Numbered from the stretch's first letter, positions 37,469-49,900 are shown. The stretch: 64,000 nt of DNA from Botrytis cinerea B05.10 (GCF_000143535.2 NC_037310.1:3038001-3102000); one strand, 5' to 3'. A program made the numbers and translations. Notes: generated by a model from the letters alone, not told the origin.

Positions 37469-37495
37469 GGATGGATGGATGGATGGATAGATGGA
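37469..37495. repeat. GGAT tetranucleotide repeat
   Basis: Five to six tandem GGAT units. Confidence 0.8.
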
Positions 37496-37738
37496 GAGAT
37501 GGGTGGAGAGTCTTATGGGATGGGATGATTATGATGGGGTATCGTGTGGTGCGTTGTAGTGTAGTATGGTGTGGACAGTTCCGAGAGATCTCAGGGGTTT
37601 CGGCGAAGTGTTTTCTTTCATATATATATACGACTATTACGAAGATTAATAAAGATTTACAAAAAAGAGCACTCGCTCGCTCACTCGAATACTTCTATTC
37701 TACTGTAGAGACTTAAGATTCGAGACTCGAGATCGCTG

Positions 37739-37780
37739 TGTAGGTAGGTAGGTAGGTGGGTAGGTGGGTGGGTAGGTAGA
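37739..37780. repeat. TAGG/TGGG tetranucleotide repeat
   Basis: About ten imperfect GTAG/GTGG units. Confidence 0.8.
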
Positions 37781-38046
37781 TAAGTGTAACGAACACCATA
37801 CATCTAAATAATCTCTCATTACACACACCCATCACCTACCTGACTTAGTACTGAGTAACTAATCAAGACTAGTTTTGAACCAAGCGATACGTCATCATCA
37901 TGTAAGAGAGAAAGACATCTTTCTCATCAGAATGTGCTGTTCTCTGTCTAGCTTTCTTATTCTGATTATTTGTCCGTTGCTGGTGCCTGTATTCGTAATA
38001 GACGGAGAACAAGAATTAGTTATAGCTTCTGGATTATCTATCGATA

Positions 38047-38090
38047 CGAAAAAAAAGAAGGGGGGGGGGGGGGGGGGGGGAGGAAAGATG
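38047..38090. repeat. Purine tract with a 21-base G run
   Basis: An A-rich stretch followed by 21 consecutive G (38060-38080) and further purines: an uninterrupted purine strand of over 40 bases. Confidence 0.85.
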
Positions 38091-38750
38091 TATAGAGGGC
38101 TCGGCATCTATGATGAAGGTCCTAAATATCGCTATTGTATTTATTGGTCTCAATAGCTAGCGATACGAAAAGAAGTAACTCGTGCAAGAATTGAAAATTG
38201 CTGCGAGGGTTAACGGTACTAGATACAATAGACTTGTAACTCAATCAAGATCATTTACATACGTTTATATACAGCGTAAAACAGGAAAATCATGATGAGA
38301 AATTTACTCCGAGAGTGGTATTAATCAACAATATTATGATTAAATTTTTAGAAAATCTAAGGATATATGTAATAACACTCCTAGATGAACTCTCGTCTTT
38401 TAATTTTGAAGTCTTGAAATACATCGAATTTTACTTTCCTTCTCTGTCTTGGAATGCCAGCGAGGAAGGATGGTTGGATTGGAGATACTCACGCGGAAGT
38501 GTAGTAGTATTGGCGGCAGTAGGAGTAGGAGTAGTATACTCCAAGCTCCAGCTGAATCGATCTCTACTTCTTCTTTGTATCAAGCGAGGTGCTAGATATA
38601 ATCCGAAACGATTATAGAGAAATACACGTTCACATAAGCTCGGAATGTAGGTTATATCGAAGTAAGTCACGTAGATTATTTATACTCTTTGATTCGAATG
38701 TTCATCTATGTAATATTCTTCATAATTATACATTCTCATGTATTCTTATA

Positions 38751-38778
38751 CACACACACACACATATATATATATATG
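38751..38778. repeat. CA/TA dinucleotide repeat
   Basis: Seven CA units followed by about seven TA units. Confidence 0.9.
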
Positions 38779-39558
38779 TATGTACATACTACACACCAAT
38801 AAACAAACACACAACCTCTCAACAACACAGTCAAACATTCCCCATCATCATCATTATCATCCTCACCCTACCTACCAACACATCAAGCCCACAAAATCAA
38901 AAAAAGAAAAAAAAAGAGAAGAAAAAAAAAAGAACCACACATCCAGAACATCGAATCCTTTCCACAAAACAAAGAAGATCATCATCTACACAACATCAAT
39001 ACTAGAAGAGTATATATATGAATAATCACAATCAGATAGTTCCTGCACGGAGTAGAAAACTGGTAAAACAAATACGATTCTCTACGATTAAGAAACAGTA
39101 ATGCTATGGCACCGAGTGGTAAGTACGGGGATGACAAAGATAGAATAAAATGTGAGTTGCAATTTTCAGGTATAAGAGAATGAAATATAAAATACGATCA
39201 ATAGATAACCGATCAATCGTCTGAATATGATGTAAAAGACATGTTAGAATTGTAAGAATCACTAGAGATTGTATACAAACATCCTGTAATAATCTCGACA
39301 AGTTGAACTTATTACTCTTGCTTAAAGTGTTTGCAATGGGGCATTAACATGTACCCAGTTCATTTGTGTCTAGCAATAAGATGAGTTATGAATCAGGTCT
39401 TTTAGGAGTAATAATTTAGGCGAGAATGAATAGTGTTTTAAGCGAAGTTCCAAATGACTCGGAGAAAGTGATATGATAATATACGTTGAAAAAACTAAAA
39501 CAACAGAACTGAAGTCATACTGTGGTGTCTCAAAGAGACATGTTCTAATTCAAACTTT

Positions 39559-41068
39559 TCAAATGTTTTCCATTTGAAAAAGTGTTCCATCATCAACCTG
39601 TGCCTTTCCATTTGGTTCTTTCCCCTCAACCTGCTGTGCCCACCTCTCTGGCATGATTGCCTTGAAATCAAATGTGCCCTGTGAACTTCTAACCACTTCT
39701 CCCTTCTCCGTAATGACAGCATCAATATACATACTTGGCGTAACGTCAAAACTTGGATTCCAAACATTAATTCCCTGGTGGGCAATGGCCACTCTAGCCG
39801 TCGAATTGACATCTACATGTCCATCTTTTCCTACTACAGCTCCACTTATCTGAGTAAGCTCTGTAGGGGCGCGATCTTCAATCTTTATATCTTCTCCTGA
39901 AGCTGTCTCGAGATCTATGCTTGTCGTAGGTGCGGCAACTATAAATTTGATGTTATGAGCTTTTGCAAGAACGGCGAGAGAATAGGTTCCGATTTTATTA
40001 GCGGTGTCACCATTACGGGCTACACGATCTGCGCCTACAATGACAGCAGAAATGTTTTTGATATCTTTCATTCGGGCGAATAGAGCACCAGCCATAGAAT
40101 CTGTGATGAGTGTGGAGGGAATCTTTTCGTACACAAGCTCGAAGGCAGTAAGTCTGGAACCTTGGTTATAAGGACGAGTTTCAGTGCAATAGGCGTGGTC
40201 TAGATAGTTCATTTTGTGCAGGCTGCGAATTATACCCAAGGCGGTGCCATGACCTGAAGTAGCTAGAGAGCTGAAAAGATTGTAAGTTATTTTGCCTTAT
40301 TCGACAACTAAAAAGGTACAAGTAATAGACATACCCAGTATTGCAATGCGTGAGAACACTCAGCTTTCTATAAGTCTTGTCCATTGCCCCTTGTGTGCAT
40401 GGTGGACTGGTTGTGAAGAATTTGGATGGATCGTCATTGTTTTCCTCTCCAATTGGCATCTGTTGTCGTCTCAAATATTCCGCTCCATATCTGCCAATTG
40501 CCAAGTTTGTAGTGAGATCATCTTCCAAGATCTTCTCCGCTGCAACGATATATCCATTTCGAACATTGGCACAAGCAGCATTGTCGTCATTTGTACCTGT
40601 GGTTTCTGCCGCAGCTTGGGATACCCGCTTGAGAAGTTTAATAGCATTTGAGAGGTCGACGGCGGTTGGTCTACTACCCAAGAGATAATCGAGACGTTTG
40701 TTGATGTATTGGACAGTTTCTTGTTTCGTCTTAGAATCTGAGATAATCCATGTTAGCCAGCTATCACATGCAATTAAATTAGTCTATATGAAGTACCAAC
40801 CATCTTTCTTGTGATGAAGCTCTACGGCCAGCGCAAGAGCTGCCACAATCGCGATTGCTGGGGCTCCTGATAAAACACTTAGCCATCAAAGCTCATCATG
40901 TTGACCAACAACAGAGCAGTAGATACCTCTCACGCGCATCGACTTGATGGAGTCAAACGCCTCTTCGCAAGTAGAGACATTATCATAGACAAACTCATGC
41001 GGAAGTCTCAACTGATCTAAAACTTCTAGTCTTCCTCTGCCATATTTGATGGCCTCTAATCCAGCCAT
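39559..41068 (-). CDS. mri1: Methylthioribose-1-phosphate isomerase
   Basis: Four exons, 41068-40927, 40866-40801, 40737-40335 and 40270-39559, give 440 residues with all phases matching. The enzyme converts 5-methylthioribose 1-phosphate to the ribulose form in methionine salvage and belongs to the eIF2B-alpha/beta/delta-like fold. Signatures: [22 protein letters not shown] (junction of exons 1-2), [22 protein letters not shown] with the catalytic Cys201 (junction of exons 3-4), [15 protein letters not shown], and [18 protein letters not shown] with the catalytic Asp. Length is above yeast (411 aa) and human (369 aa) because of a polar insert around 86-105 and a C-terminal extension. A CAGAAT hexamer repeat lies 80-110 bp upstream in the leader. 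It is divergent from the FAD oxidoreductase with a 1.9-kb spacer. Confidence 0.95.
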
Positions 41069-43005
41069 CTTTGAACTGTCTGGAGCTTGCTGGATTTCGA
41101 TGAGGATGAGAGATGTGGTTGCGCAATGGAAAAGAGAAAGGGAATGGAATCAGAATCAGAATCAGAATCAGAATCGGACAGAGCGAAGTGAAAATAGGAT
41201 GAACGAATTGTTTGTTTATATGCAGTTCAACAGTTTCTATATATAAATATATAGAAAAGAAACTAATTTTAGTACGCAATCTAATGCAGTCGAACTATTG
41301 AATTGCAGGTGTACACTCAAGGCAAGGGCGAGAGGGTGATGATAAACGGTGGGTAAATGGTTAATAAAGCACCAACAAGGTTTTGTTTTGATAATAAAAT
41401 TTTACGGAAAGACCCCGCCCCCGCCATGCCAGAATAAGGCGGTGAAAGATCAGCAAATGTCTAAAATCTTACGAAACATTCAACGATGAAGGTTAATTAA
41501 TACCGCTTGTTAATAGACACATTTTCTCTTTCCAATTTTATAGTCACGTTATCATTGTCCTCTCGCCATAATGATTTTGTATATCATTTATACAGATTCA
41601 ACATGAGTATTCCTCGAATTCTAGGACTCGCTGATCGTCTGAATTCATTCAATTGGTGATATTTCAGGACTTGAGGTGAGGCAAAAATCATCTCCATACT
41701 ATAAATAAACTTGGATATGTTGGAGGGAGAGTAGGGGGGGAGATGGATCATAACATGGCGCCAAGTAGCTTCGTGTCAATATGGGAGAGAACAAGATGCA
41801 TTTCTCGTTTGCATATTGGACTCCTCTTTCCTCGCACACATTTTCTTAGTCTCGGGTTCTTGATGTATGTGTTATAATCAGACCTACTCTCGAGCAAGGG
41901 GTCAAGGTAAACGCCTGCCAACCTTTCGGCGTGCCTGTTATATGGCCATTTCAGCCCATTTGAATTTGCGGATAGACCAGAAGTCGTGCTGACTCTTCTG
42001 CTAATTACGGGAAAAGTTTCCTGCACGGTAGTCCTTGTGGCTCAGACTCAAAGGGCCATTTCGTGCCGGCTCATGGTTGGAGACGATTTGCATGCCAAAT
42101 ATTCTGGCTATGAGACTCCCATATTAAGAGGCTCACGGTGGATTACTATTGTTTCGCTTGAAAGCATGAGCTCCAATGGAAATAGCAATCCATCCGGAGT
42201 TGAGGTGAGAACCGGCGAGATGCTCACTATTACATACTCTTAGCTAAATTAAAGTCATGTTCAATGTCTTTGTATGTCAAGCTATGGTAGAGTACCTCTC
42301 ATGGATTTCGGACTATTTCTTTGTATGTGCCTTGATCTGTATCGACGATGAGGGGACTCAACTACCGCAGACGCAAGCTCCCTTGAATATCGCTTTTGTT
42401 GTGGTACGGAACTCGCAGATTCTACAATCACGTATTGGACAGACTTGCACATGGAATGCTGTTAACCTACCATAATAAACCCTTCTGATGGGCTTATTTA
42501 TAATGTGCGATTAAGATTACCCTTCTGCAACCTTTCAGGAGCGTAGTATGGCAATAACATATTGGAGTGTTCGATCCCACCAGAAAGAGAGGTTTTACCA
42601 CATATTGATGCAAAATTATCATTCAATTTTTATCCATAGAATAGATTGCAATGATTTTACGTTTGAGAAGCCTAGATGGTTATCAGTGGATGAATCGATC
42701 TATCGCATACACCTTCCGAATCGGTATAGTATTCAATAGTGGGGTCGCAGGTATATCACATTCGTACAGCTGAAGCTGCCCACACTTACTTGTTGAATAT
42801 TGAAACGTTCTTGAATTAGAAAACGTTCATAAAGTATAACGCCAACATAGCAATTTTGTCTTATCTGCAGATTTGTTCAGCATATTTGTTACAACTACGA
42901 ATCTCGCAGCAAACGCCACGGCGGCTTAGGCATTCAAGACTGCTTAACGTTTCATTCTTCCAAGGCTTCTCCAATTCAAATTCTACAAATCAGCCTTACA
43001 AAATC
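41069..43005. other. Divergent intergenic region
   Basis: 1.9 kb without a supported gene; small ORFs at 41748-42475 lack motifs. A CAGAAT repeat sits at 41147-41175. Confidence 0.45.
41147..41175. repeat. CAGAAT hexanucleotide repeat
   Basis: About five tandem units in the 5' leader region of the MRI1 homologue. Confidence 0.85.
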
Positions 43006-44627
43006 ATGTCATTCATCGTCCCTCAACTTGGTAGTTCACACATACCACTGACAGTAAGACAAGAAGCTCTTGACCGAGTATTCGCAGATCCTGGAATTCC
43101 AGATGCAGTTCATTCAACAAAGTCATTTTGGATGAAAGAACCGCATCCCGATGTTGCTAGTGTACAGTCAGAGCACCTATCAGAATTTGCAGATTATGTC
43201 ATTATCGGTTCTGGAATTACTGGTGCCTCTGTCGCACAAGCTTTGTTGGAGGGTCTCGCAACGGCCAGTCCATTAGAAGTTCAATCTTCGCCGCATCCAA
43301 AAGTGATCATGCTAGAAGCTCGAGACAGCTGTAGTGGTGCCACGGGAAGGAATGGCGGGCACATTTTAGAAACCGGTGAGGAGTATACCGTGCTCAAAGA
43401 ACGTTTGGGTAAAGAGGAAGCCACTAAAATTCATAAACTGCGCATGTCCCATCTTGAAGCGCTAATCAAAAGTGCGGAAGATTTGGGATTGACTGAAGAG
43501 ACACAAGTGCGCAAAGTACGTTTTCTAAGTGTGTATTTTCACCAAGAAGCTTGGGAAGATGTTCGGAAAGATATAGAGCTTTTTATGGCCGAGATGCCGG
43601 ATGACTCCAAGGGATGGGGTTTTATCGAAACCAATGAATTAGCAAAGGTATACTACTCCAAATGTTCCCCTTCTCAACCTTGCAATATTCGATTTATGAA
43701 ATATTTTTGCTAAATTTCATGAAGGACTTTGGAATCCCAAATGCTGCTGGTGCAGTGACCGGCATTGCAGGCGCCATGTGGCCCTACAAATTTGTCACTG
43801 GAATTCTAGCGCATTTACGAAAACAGTTCGCATCAGACTTCCTCCTCGAAACAAACACTAGCGTTTCAGAGATCCGCGGAAGCAATGACTACTACGAAGT
43901 CATGACCCCAAGAGGAACCATCAAAACCAAACACGTGATCCACTGCACCAATGCTCACATCGGGCATCTCGTCCCCGGCATCAAAGGCTGCATATTCCCC
44001 ATCGTCGGGCAAATGTCCGCACAACCCCCCGGAGATAGATTCAAGCCCCAAAGCGACCACTCCTGGATCTTCAACTACGATCGCGGATTCGACTATCTGA
44101 CCCAACTTCCCGTCACCTCGGCCTCCAGCGGTGAAATGATGATGGGCGGTGGATATGCTCAGACTCAGGGAGGCGGAATCCACGAGACGGGCATCAGTAA
44201 AGATGCAGAATTAAACATGTATGCGAACATCCATCTCCGCGGCGTTCTCGGCGCGGTTTTCGCACCAGAGAACTGGGGCACCGTGAAAGAACCAGCCGTG
44301 ACGGCAATGTGGACAGGCAATATGGGATTCAGCACAGATGGTTTACCATGGGTAGGCAAATTACCCGCGTCTCTAACAGAGAGGACCACAACGACCGGGC
44401 AAGGAGCCGAGTGGGCGGCGGCGGCCTTTTCCGGCGAGGGAATGGTTCACGCGTGGTTATCGGGGAAGGCGCTGGCGGAAATGATACAGTCGTATGATGC
44501 GCGTGCAAGTGGAGTTGCGACGGTTCCGGAGTGGTTTCCAGATGCCATGGTGATTTCGGAGAAGCGATTGGCGACTTCGAGATTAGCAAGGGATGCGCAG
44601 GCGGAGTTGGAACGCGCTGTTTTGTGA
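43006..44627 (+). CDS. FAD-dependent oxidoreductase, DAO / PuuB-like family
   Basis: Exons 43006-43647 and 43725-44627 give 514 residues; the 77-nt intron (GTATAC...GAAG) lies between NELAK and DFGIPNAAG. The FAD-binding Rossmann motif is DYVIIGSGITGASVAQALLEG (Gly68, Gly70, Gly73), followed by the Glu of VIMLEARD and the DAO-family GATGRNGGHI. A C-terminal segment MWTGNMGFSTDGLPWVGKLP...WAAAAFSGEGMVHAW is the second FAD-contacting region of these enzymes. The family includes glycine/sarcosine oxidases and gamma-glutamylputrescine oxidase; fungal members are common and mostly uncharacterised, so an oxidised amino acid or amine substrate is an inference. No peroxisomal SKL-like tail (ends ERAVL). 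The open frame upstream of the ATG at 43006 starts only with TTG and is not used. Confidence 0.88.
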
Positions 44628-45526
44628 GCGGTGGTACATGATGTATGATGTATGAGCTACGTCTCTGCATAGCTATTCCACAATGTGATATCTATCGTTT
44701 CCATAATGACCTTTTTATCAATTTTGTCACTATCGAATGCTTGGCATTTTCCCTCCTGAAACAGGAACCGAAGATCTCATAATGAATAGCCGTACTGGTT
44801 ATGGCTTTGCCGGCCGCTCCACCTATCCCAACCTTTTTTAGAGCATTTCTCACCCTGGTAGCAGCAAGTCAAGGTGATTTCTGGAAAGTTAGAGAGGCGA
44901 GCCTGTTCCTTTTTGACAGCACAACACAACACAAAAGTAGAAATGCAATTAAAAATACTTCCTAGTCCGCCTTCGGGATTCAATACTAAACAAATAATAT
45001 AGGAAGAACGAACGACGTATCTTTCGGGCAGCTTCACGAGAAGAAAGCAAGAGGAGTGTAGTAAATTCACTTCGTCATTTGGTTAGAATTCTATATTCGC
45101 CAATCCGTTTTTTTACGCAAATGTGTTTATGGTTAGCTATGAGTGAAGAACATAGGTTTCATACGTATATTCCATCTTGAACAGTGGCTCACTCAAACAA
45201 ATAATTGCAGAAGGACCCAGAAAGATGTTCTCTAGGGGCAAAAGCCTCAAGATAAGCCTCATTGACCATAAAGATTTGTTTGTTGCGAGGAATAACTCTC
45301 ATCAACCTGGATTTATAGAAGTATCAAAATGCTGGCAGTTTCCGATTTGTACCATAACCCTTTATTCATATCAGCGCCAATCTGGAAAGACAATACCGAC
45401 TGCTCCTATTCTCCCGTTGTCCCAACCCATTCCATAGAATATGCGTTTATCTCAATGCTTCAAACCCGTTGAAACAGTCCTTCAAATTTATGTTTAAAAA
45501 CACCGGATACCGAGTCACTGAACTGG
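44628..45526. other. Convergent intergenic region
   Basis: 900 bp between the oxidoreductase and TB2/DP1 gene 3' ends; no gene recognised. Confidence 0.5.
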
Positions 45527-46741
45527 CTATGCATCAATACCCGAACTCTTCCCTTTATCCTCGGACTTGTCAGTTGAGTCTCCTGGTTTTGCACCCCAAC
45601 CCCATGGCATCCAATTACCACTGGATGACGTCCTCTCCATCATTTTTCTTGCTTTGCCGACTTCTTCCGTCCCACTATCTGCATCGATTTTTTCAAAATC
45701 AGGCTCACTCTTTCTTGAGGTCATTCCGCTCATGGAGCTCTTGGGTCGATCGAGGTTATCATCTTCGCTGCTTGTTCCATCAAATGACATACTGGAAATG
45801 TTTCTGGGGACACGTTTTTCATTCTGTAATGTTTGCGCTTCCTTGTCCAAAGCCGAAAGAAGGATGGAAAGGCGTTCGCGCTGTGCTTGAATGAAAGTTA
45901 TACGTTCAATACCAGATACATGAGGAGGTATCAACATTCCACTGTTCGAAAGATCTCGAGCATCTGATCCACCGGTAGCAGTGTTGGAGGAAGTAGCAGC
46001 GGAAACTGCTGAGGCAAGGAGCGAATAAAAGTCTGTCGCACTGCTAGCAGCACCTCCGACAGAATGTAATGGGAACGAGGATCTAGCAGATGGGAGATTG
46101 AAGCGTGCCATGAGGTTTTGTGTATATGAATAGGCTGAAGGGGTTGATGGTGGTGTGGGCTCTTTGGGTGGGAGACCAAAGACCTGCTGCCTAATCAATT
46201 CTATAGCTTGTTTGAGATATGTCATGCCAGCAGCTTTCGCACGTTCATGAGAAGAAGCTATGAAATCATCGATAGCGAGCTCGTTGTTGTGAAGCCATGG
46301 GTGAACATGTGTTTGGTAGAGGACTCTTGCGCCTTGGGTTTGAGGGAGGATAAGGTAGAGAAGGAAACCGAGCCGAAACCACGCATAGAAAGGTATCCTA
46401 ATTGAAAGTGATTGTTAGAGGGGTTTTTTTTTTGCGTAGGATTTCGAGAGAGAGATGTCTGCAAACCAAACTAGTATAAAGCCAACCCAAGATTCAGCGA
46501 ACAAAGCGATCGCAAGTACCACCCAGTACATAAGCCATGGCGTCAATAATGCCGGATCCGAGGTCTTGAGAGCCTTGTAGGATGCAAAAACTGGGAAAAG
46601 AAATGTCGGAATGGAACTGAAGACTTTGTTAGCATATGGTTATTAGAAAATTGCTGCTTTACCTGGATATTCTGGGGATTTTGCGAATCTATAAAGGCGG
46701 GGTATCACTTACGATAAGAGCCTTGCGAATGTATCGAACAT
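45527..46741 (-). CDS. TB2/DP1/HVA22 (REEP/Yop1) family ER-shaping protein
   Basis: Exons 46741-46713, 46616-46467 and 46397-45527 give 349 residues. The 29-nt first exon encodes MFDTFARLL; splicing then builds SSIPTFLFPVFASYKALKTSDPALLTPWLMYWVVLAIALFAE and WVGFILVW-IPFYAWFRLGFLLYLILPQTQGARVLYQTHVHPWL, the reticulon-like hydrophobic hairpins of the family (about 9-76). DDFIASSHERAKAAGMTYLKQAIELIRQ follows, a candidate amphipathic helix. Such proteins wedge into the ER membrane and stabilise tubules. Unlike the compact ~170-residue Yop1, this protein has a ~200-residue Ser/Pro-rich cytosolic tail (SSATDFYSLL..., WMPWGWGAKPG), so it resembles the longer fungal REEP relatives. Both introns have standard sites; the second contains an A10/T10 run. 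A GGT trinucleotide repeat lies ~190 bp upstream. Confidence 0.9.
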
Positions 46742-47731
46742 GATCGGTCTGGGAACCAACTAGACTGGTACGGTCGAGAGAGTTACCGAGGTGTGCTAGG
46801 CAATACACGATATATTGATTTCGACGATAAAACAGGGCAAAGAGTGGAGTGCAGACGATGAGAGTGTAGGTTGATAGAGTGAGGAAAAGGGATGGCGATG
46901 GAGATATATTGATGATGACGGTGATGATGGTGGTGGTGGTGGTGGTGGTGGTGACGACGATCATACAATAAGGTTACGAAGCCAAGTACCTACACCTACC
47001 TAGGTCTATCTATGCAAGCCGAGCTAGCCTCTTAGCCTAACTTCAAGGATTTCTTTGACCTTTTCCTTTTCGTATTGTTTTTCTTATCGATACGGGAGCA
47101 TACATCGATCAGCTGTTTGAGTTTGAGACTTTGAGACATTCCCGATAACGTCTCGTATCTACCTGCTCACGATGGATTGCACTCACGTCAAGCACAGAGG
47201 GCGACCCAGATAAGGTTGCGCATACGAACACCTCCCACACACAGCCTTATGCGTTCGCTCCATCCCTCCACCACTCCATTGCCCCGTTCCGCCATACGCA
47301 GAGCATCGAGCTGTCTCGCAGTGACGGGACGGGTTGCATCGACATCGCACCGTCCACCTGGTGCTATGACCCCACGGATGACTAAAGCATTCCCTGGTGC
47401 AGGGAACATCATGGGGTAGCAAACCTGCCCGTTCCATGCGCCCAGAAAAGCATGTGGATGATTGTGTATAGACCACTCCAGAATGTGAATTGATGAGCGC
47501 TGATGGGCTGATACTTTCTCCCGTAGGAATATGGGCTGAGTCTCTTGCTTTCTTCATCCCAACAGAAATCTTCGAGAATTCGTATAAGGGGCCGTACCTT
47601 CTGGTAGGTTGCATTTCTTTCTTCCACCCACGGACAACTTTGGCAGCTGCCACATTTGACATTCTTCAACTTCGCTCAACCCACATACCTACCTATCCTG
47701 TCTACAATCCACACCTATTATAACCGCCACC
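46742..47731. promoter_or_regulatory. Divergent promoter region
   Basis: 990 bp between the TB2/DP1 gene (reverse) and the TANGO2 homologue (forward). It holds the GGT repeat at 46928-46952 and a CCACCTATTATAACC stretch just before the forward ATG. No defined binding site recognised. Confidence 0.4.
46928..46952. repeat. GGT trinucleotide repeat
   Basis: Eight tandem GGT units upstream of the TB2/DP1-type gene. Confidence 0.9.
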
Positions 47732-48811
47732 ATGTGTATAGTCTTAGCAACTACGGCACATCCATCCTACGCACTCATCATTCTTGACAATCGCGATGAA
47801 TTCATTCTTCGACCGACCAGCAAGCCACACTGGTGGTCTTCCCATCACCAAGAAATACTCTCAAGTCGAGACCTTCAACGTGCCGAGCAAGGAACATGGC
47901 TAGGCATTACGAAAACTGGTAACTTTGCAGTTCTTACAAATTATCGCGAGACCGATACCCACGACAAAGATCATCCTGTGCAAGGAACGAGGAGCCGCGG
48001 CGGTATGGTCACGGCTTGGTTGACGGCAGAAAACGACGAGAGTACCAAACAATTTGTACACAGGCTACTGGATGGGGATGGAGTGAAAGGCGTCGGCGGG
48101 TTTTCTTTGGTATGCGGAAAGTTGCGAAAAGAGAGATCCTCTGACGATCAAATGGAACCCCTAGCAATCATTTCAAATCGAAGTGGAACCCCGGATGAAG
48201 TGCCATGGGTAGCTGCCAGCAGAGGAGAGGTTTACGGCTTAAGTAATACTTCCTACGATGATCCAGTAACTTGGCCCAAGGTTAAGTCTGGCAAGGAAAA
48301 GGTCTTGGGGGTTGTAGAAGAAGTGGTACGGAATGGCTCTGGAGAAGAGGAGCTAATCAAGAAGTTGTTTGCTGTTCTGGATATTGATACGCTCCCGAAG
48401 AAAGATGAAGCCCAGGATTTTGAGGAGTATATCTATCAGCTTCGCAAGTCAATTTTCATACCTACAATCGGCCATGCAGTCCCGCCTTCGGAAGTTCCAA
48501 AGGCGGACGAAATTGCAGCTGCTGTCACGAAGGTATCGTCATCCAGCGAAGAACCCGCAGCCAAAGTGAAGGAGGAGCAAAGGCCAACGCCCGATAGCAA
48601 TAATGTTATATCTGGTGTTTACGGTACCCAAAGGCAAACCATCATTCTCGTAGACTGGCAAGGGCGAGTCACATTTATAGAGCGTTCATTGTTTGATGGA
48701 GCAGGCAATCCCATAGAGAGAGGTCAAGGTGATATGAGGTTTGAGTTCAATATCGAGGGATGGAATGGGGAAAGTAAGGGAAATGAAGTATACCCGCACG
48801 CAGTGCTATAG
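47732..48811 (+). CDS. TANGO2 / NRDE family protein
   Basis: A single uninterrupted exon of 359 codons. It begins MCIVLATTAHPSYALIILDNRDEFILRPT, with the family-defining Cys2 and Asn20-Arg-Asp-Glu (NRDE) motif, then WWSSHHQEILSSRDLQRAEQGTWLGITKTGNFAVLTNYRE, the conserved strand-turn block, and GLSNTSYDDPVTWPKVKSGK. The C-terminus keeps VYGTQRQTIILVDWQGRVTFIER, found at the end of TANGO2 proteins. The domain adopts an NTN-hydrolase-like fold. Animal TANGO2 has been linked to Golgi organisation, lipid metabolism and haem movement; the fungal role is not settled. A charged insert (SSSEEPAAKVKEEQRPTP, near 270-287) separates the last strand from the core. Strong start context CACCATGTG. Confidence 0.93.
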   Translation: MCIVLATTAHPSYALIILDNRDEFILRPTSKPHWWSSHHQEILSSRDLQRAEQGTWLGITKTGNFAVLTNYRETDTHDKDHPVQGTRSRGGMVTAWLTAENDESTKQFVHRLLDGDGVKGVGGFSLVCGKLRKERSSDDQMEPLAIISNRSGTPDEVPWVAASRGEVYGLSNTSYDDPVTWPKVKSGKEKVLGVVEEVVRNGSGEEELIKKLFAVLDIDTLPKKDEAQDFEEYIYQLRKSIFIPTIGHAVPPSEVPKADEIAAAVTKVSSSSEEPAAKVKEEQRPTPDSNNVISGVYGTQRQTIILVDWQGRVTFIERSLFDGAGNPIERGQGDMRFEFNIEGWNGESKGNEVYPHAVL

Positions 48812-49900
48812 TTTGCTAATAGGATAACAGATCACCAAGTACAATAGTATAATTAAACAGTTAAACTAAACGATGGACCCTGATTAAGTGCCAGGGGCAT
48901 GATTACCTAGTAGTAGAATTGGTAACGCCGTCAAAATTTGCATGCGTCTGAGGACTATTGTCAATGTTCCTTATTAGATTATCCTGCAAGCTTCATTCAC
49001 ATATCTCAAAGCTCCAGATGCGAGTCATGATCCGTAACTTTGATAATCAATCTAATTTATGCGGTGAGTGAAGTGAATGGGTAGGTATATATTTGTAAAT
49101 TCACTATCGATGTCATATATGGCAGCCACAGTCTAAGAACGCGCCTTCCACATTCTTTTCCTATTAAATAAAAGCCTTCAATCAACTTCACCAATAACCA
49201 GTGGTTCCTTCCCTTCCCTTCCCTTCCCATCTCGTCTTATTCCAATCAGTCTTTCAGACGATAGACTTTCTTTTATTCTCTCCTAACATGAAGGGGATGT
49301 TCATCATTCAACGAATGTTATCGACTTTTTGAAATCGGGCTTTTGCCTATCTATCACGTCCTTGCCGCATTAGGCAATGATGAGGATATGATAATTCTTA
49401 CGAAAACCCCATCTTACTTGCCTGGCAAGATTCTCAAGAGCCGTTTACAATCTTCTGGGCTTGAACAATTCTTTCCATTCCTTCTGCGTCAACCTTCAAT
49501 TGTTGTTTCGTCGACCAGGACAACACCAGAATCTAGAGTACGGCTTGCGACTTGCCACTCAATCAACCGGTCTACGAAGTGGCTTTGACATCTTGAATCT
49601 GGAGATAAATAGAATTTCTTGGTAAGTTTGACATCTCATTACTACCTTTATATATATATATATATATATTTTATAAACAGGTAGATACCCACAAAGCAGG
49701 AGTTGGACTATATACGAAACCAGCCTTAAAAATCTATCAAGTTTATCTATATTTGTATTTGTATGGCTTCATTGTCAGCAAACACTTCCAGATTCCATGC
49801 AATTTCGAGGTTGTTGAATGACTTTCTTATCGCTTTACGCACCTTATGGAATTCTGCATGCTAATTGTTTGAGTCTTTTATAGGGTGCAAATTAACAGAT
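48812..49900. other. Intergenic region and probable 5' leader of the next gene
   Basis: About 1.1 kb between two forward genes. A GTAAGT donor at 49622 and an acceptor TTTTATAG at 49882-49883, just before the next ATG, suggest a 5'-UTR intron that also contains the TA repeat. A CCCTT repeat is at about 49206-49228. Confidence 0.4.
49648..49669. repeat. TA dinucleotide repeat
   Basis: About eleven tandem TA units inside the putative 5'-UTR intron. Confidence 0.9.

Larger units (their letters stand above)
36282..39558. other. Gene-free, repeat-rich convergent region
   Basis: 3.3 kb between convergent genes. It holds several simple repeats (listed separately), a 21-base G run and AT-rich stretches. 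ORFs such as 38589-39005 are made of CA/TA and A-rich repeats and are not genes. Confidence 0.5.

Noticed and set aside
38589..39025. Forward ORFs of 95-138 codons
   Set aside because: Consist of CA/TA and A-rich repeats translated as His/Thr/Tyr and Lys.
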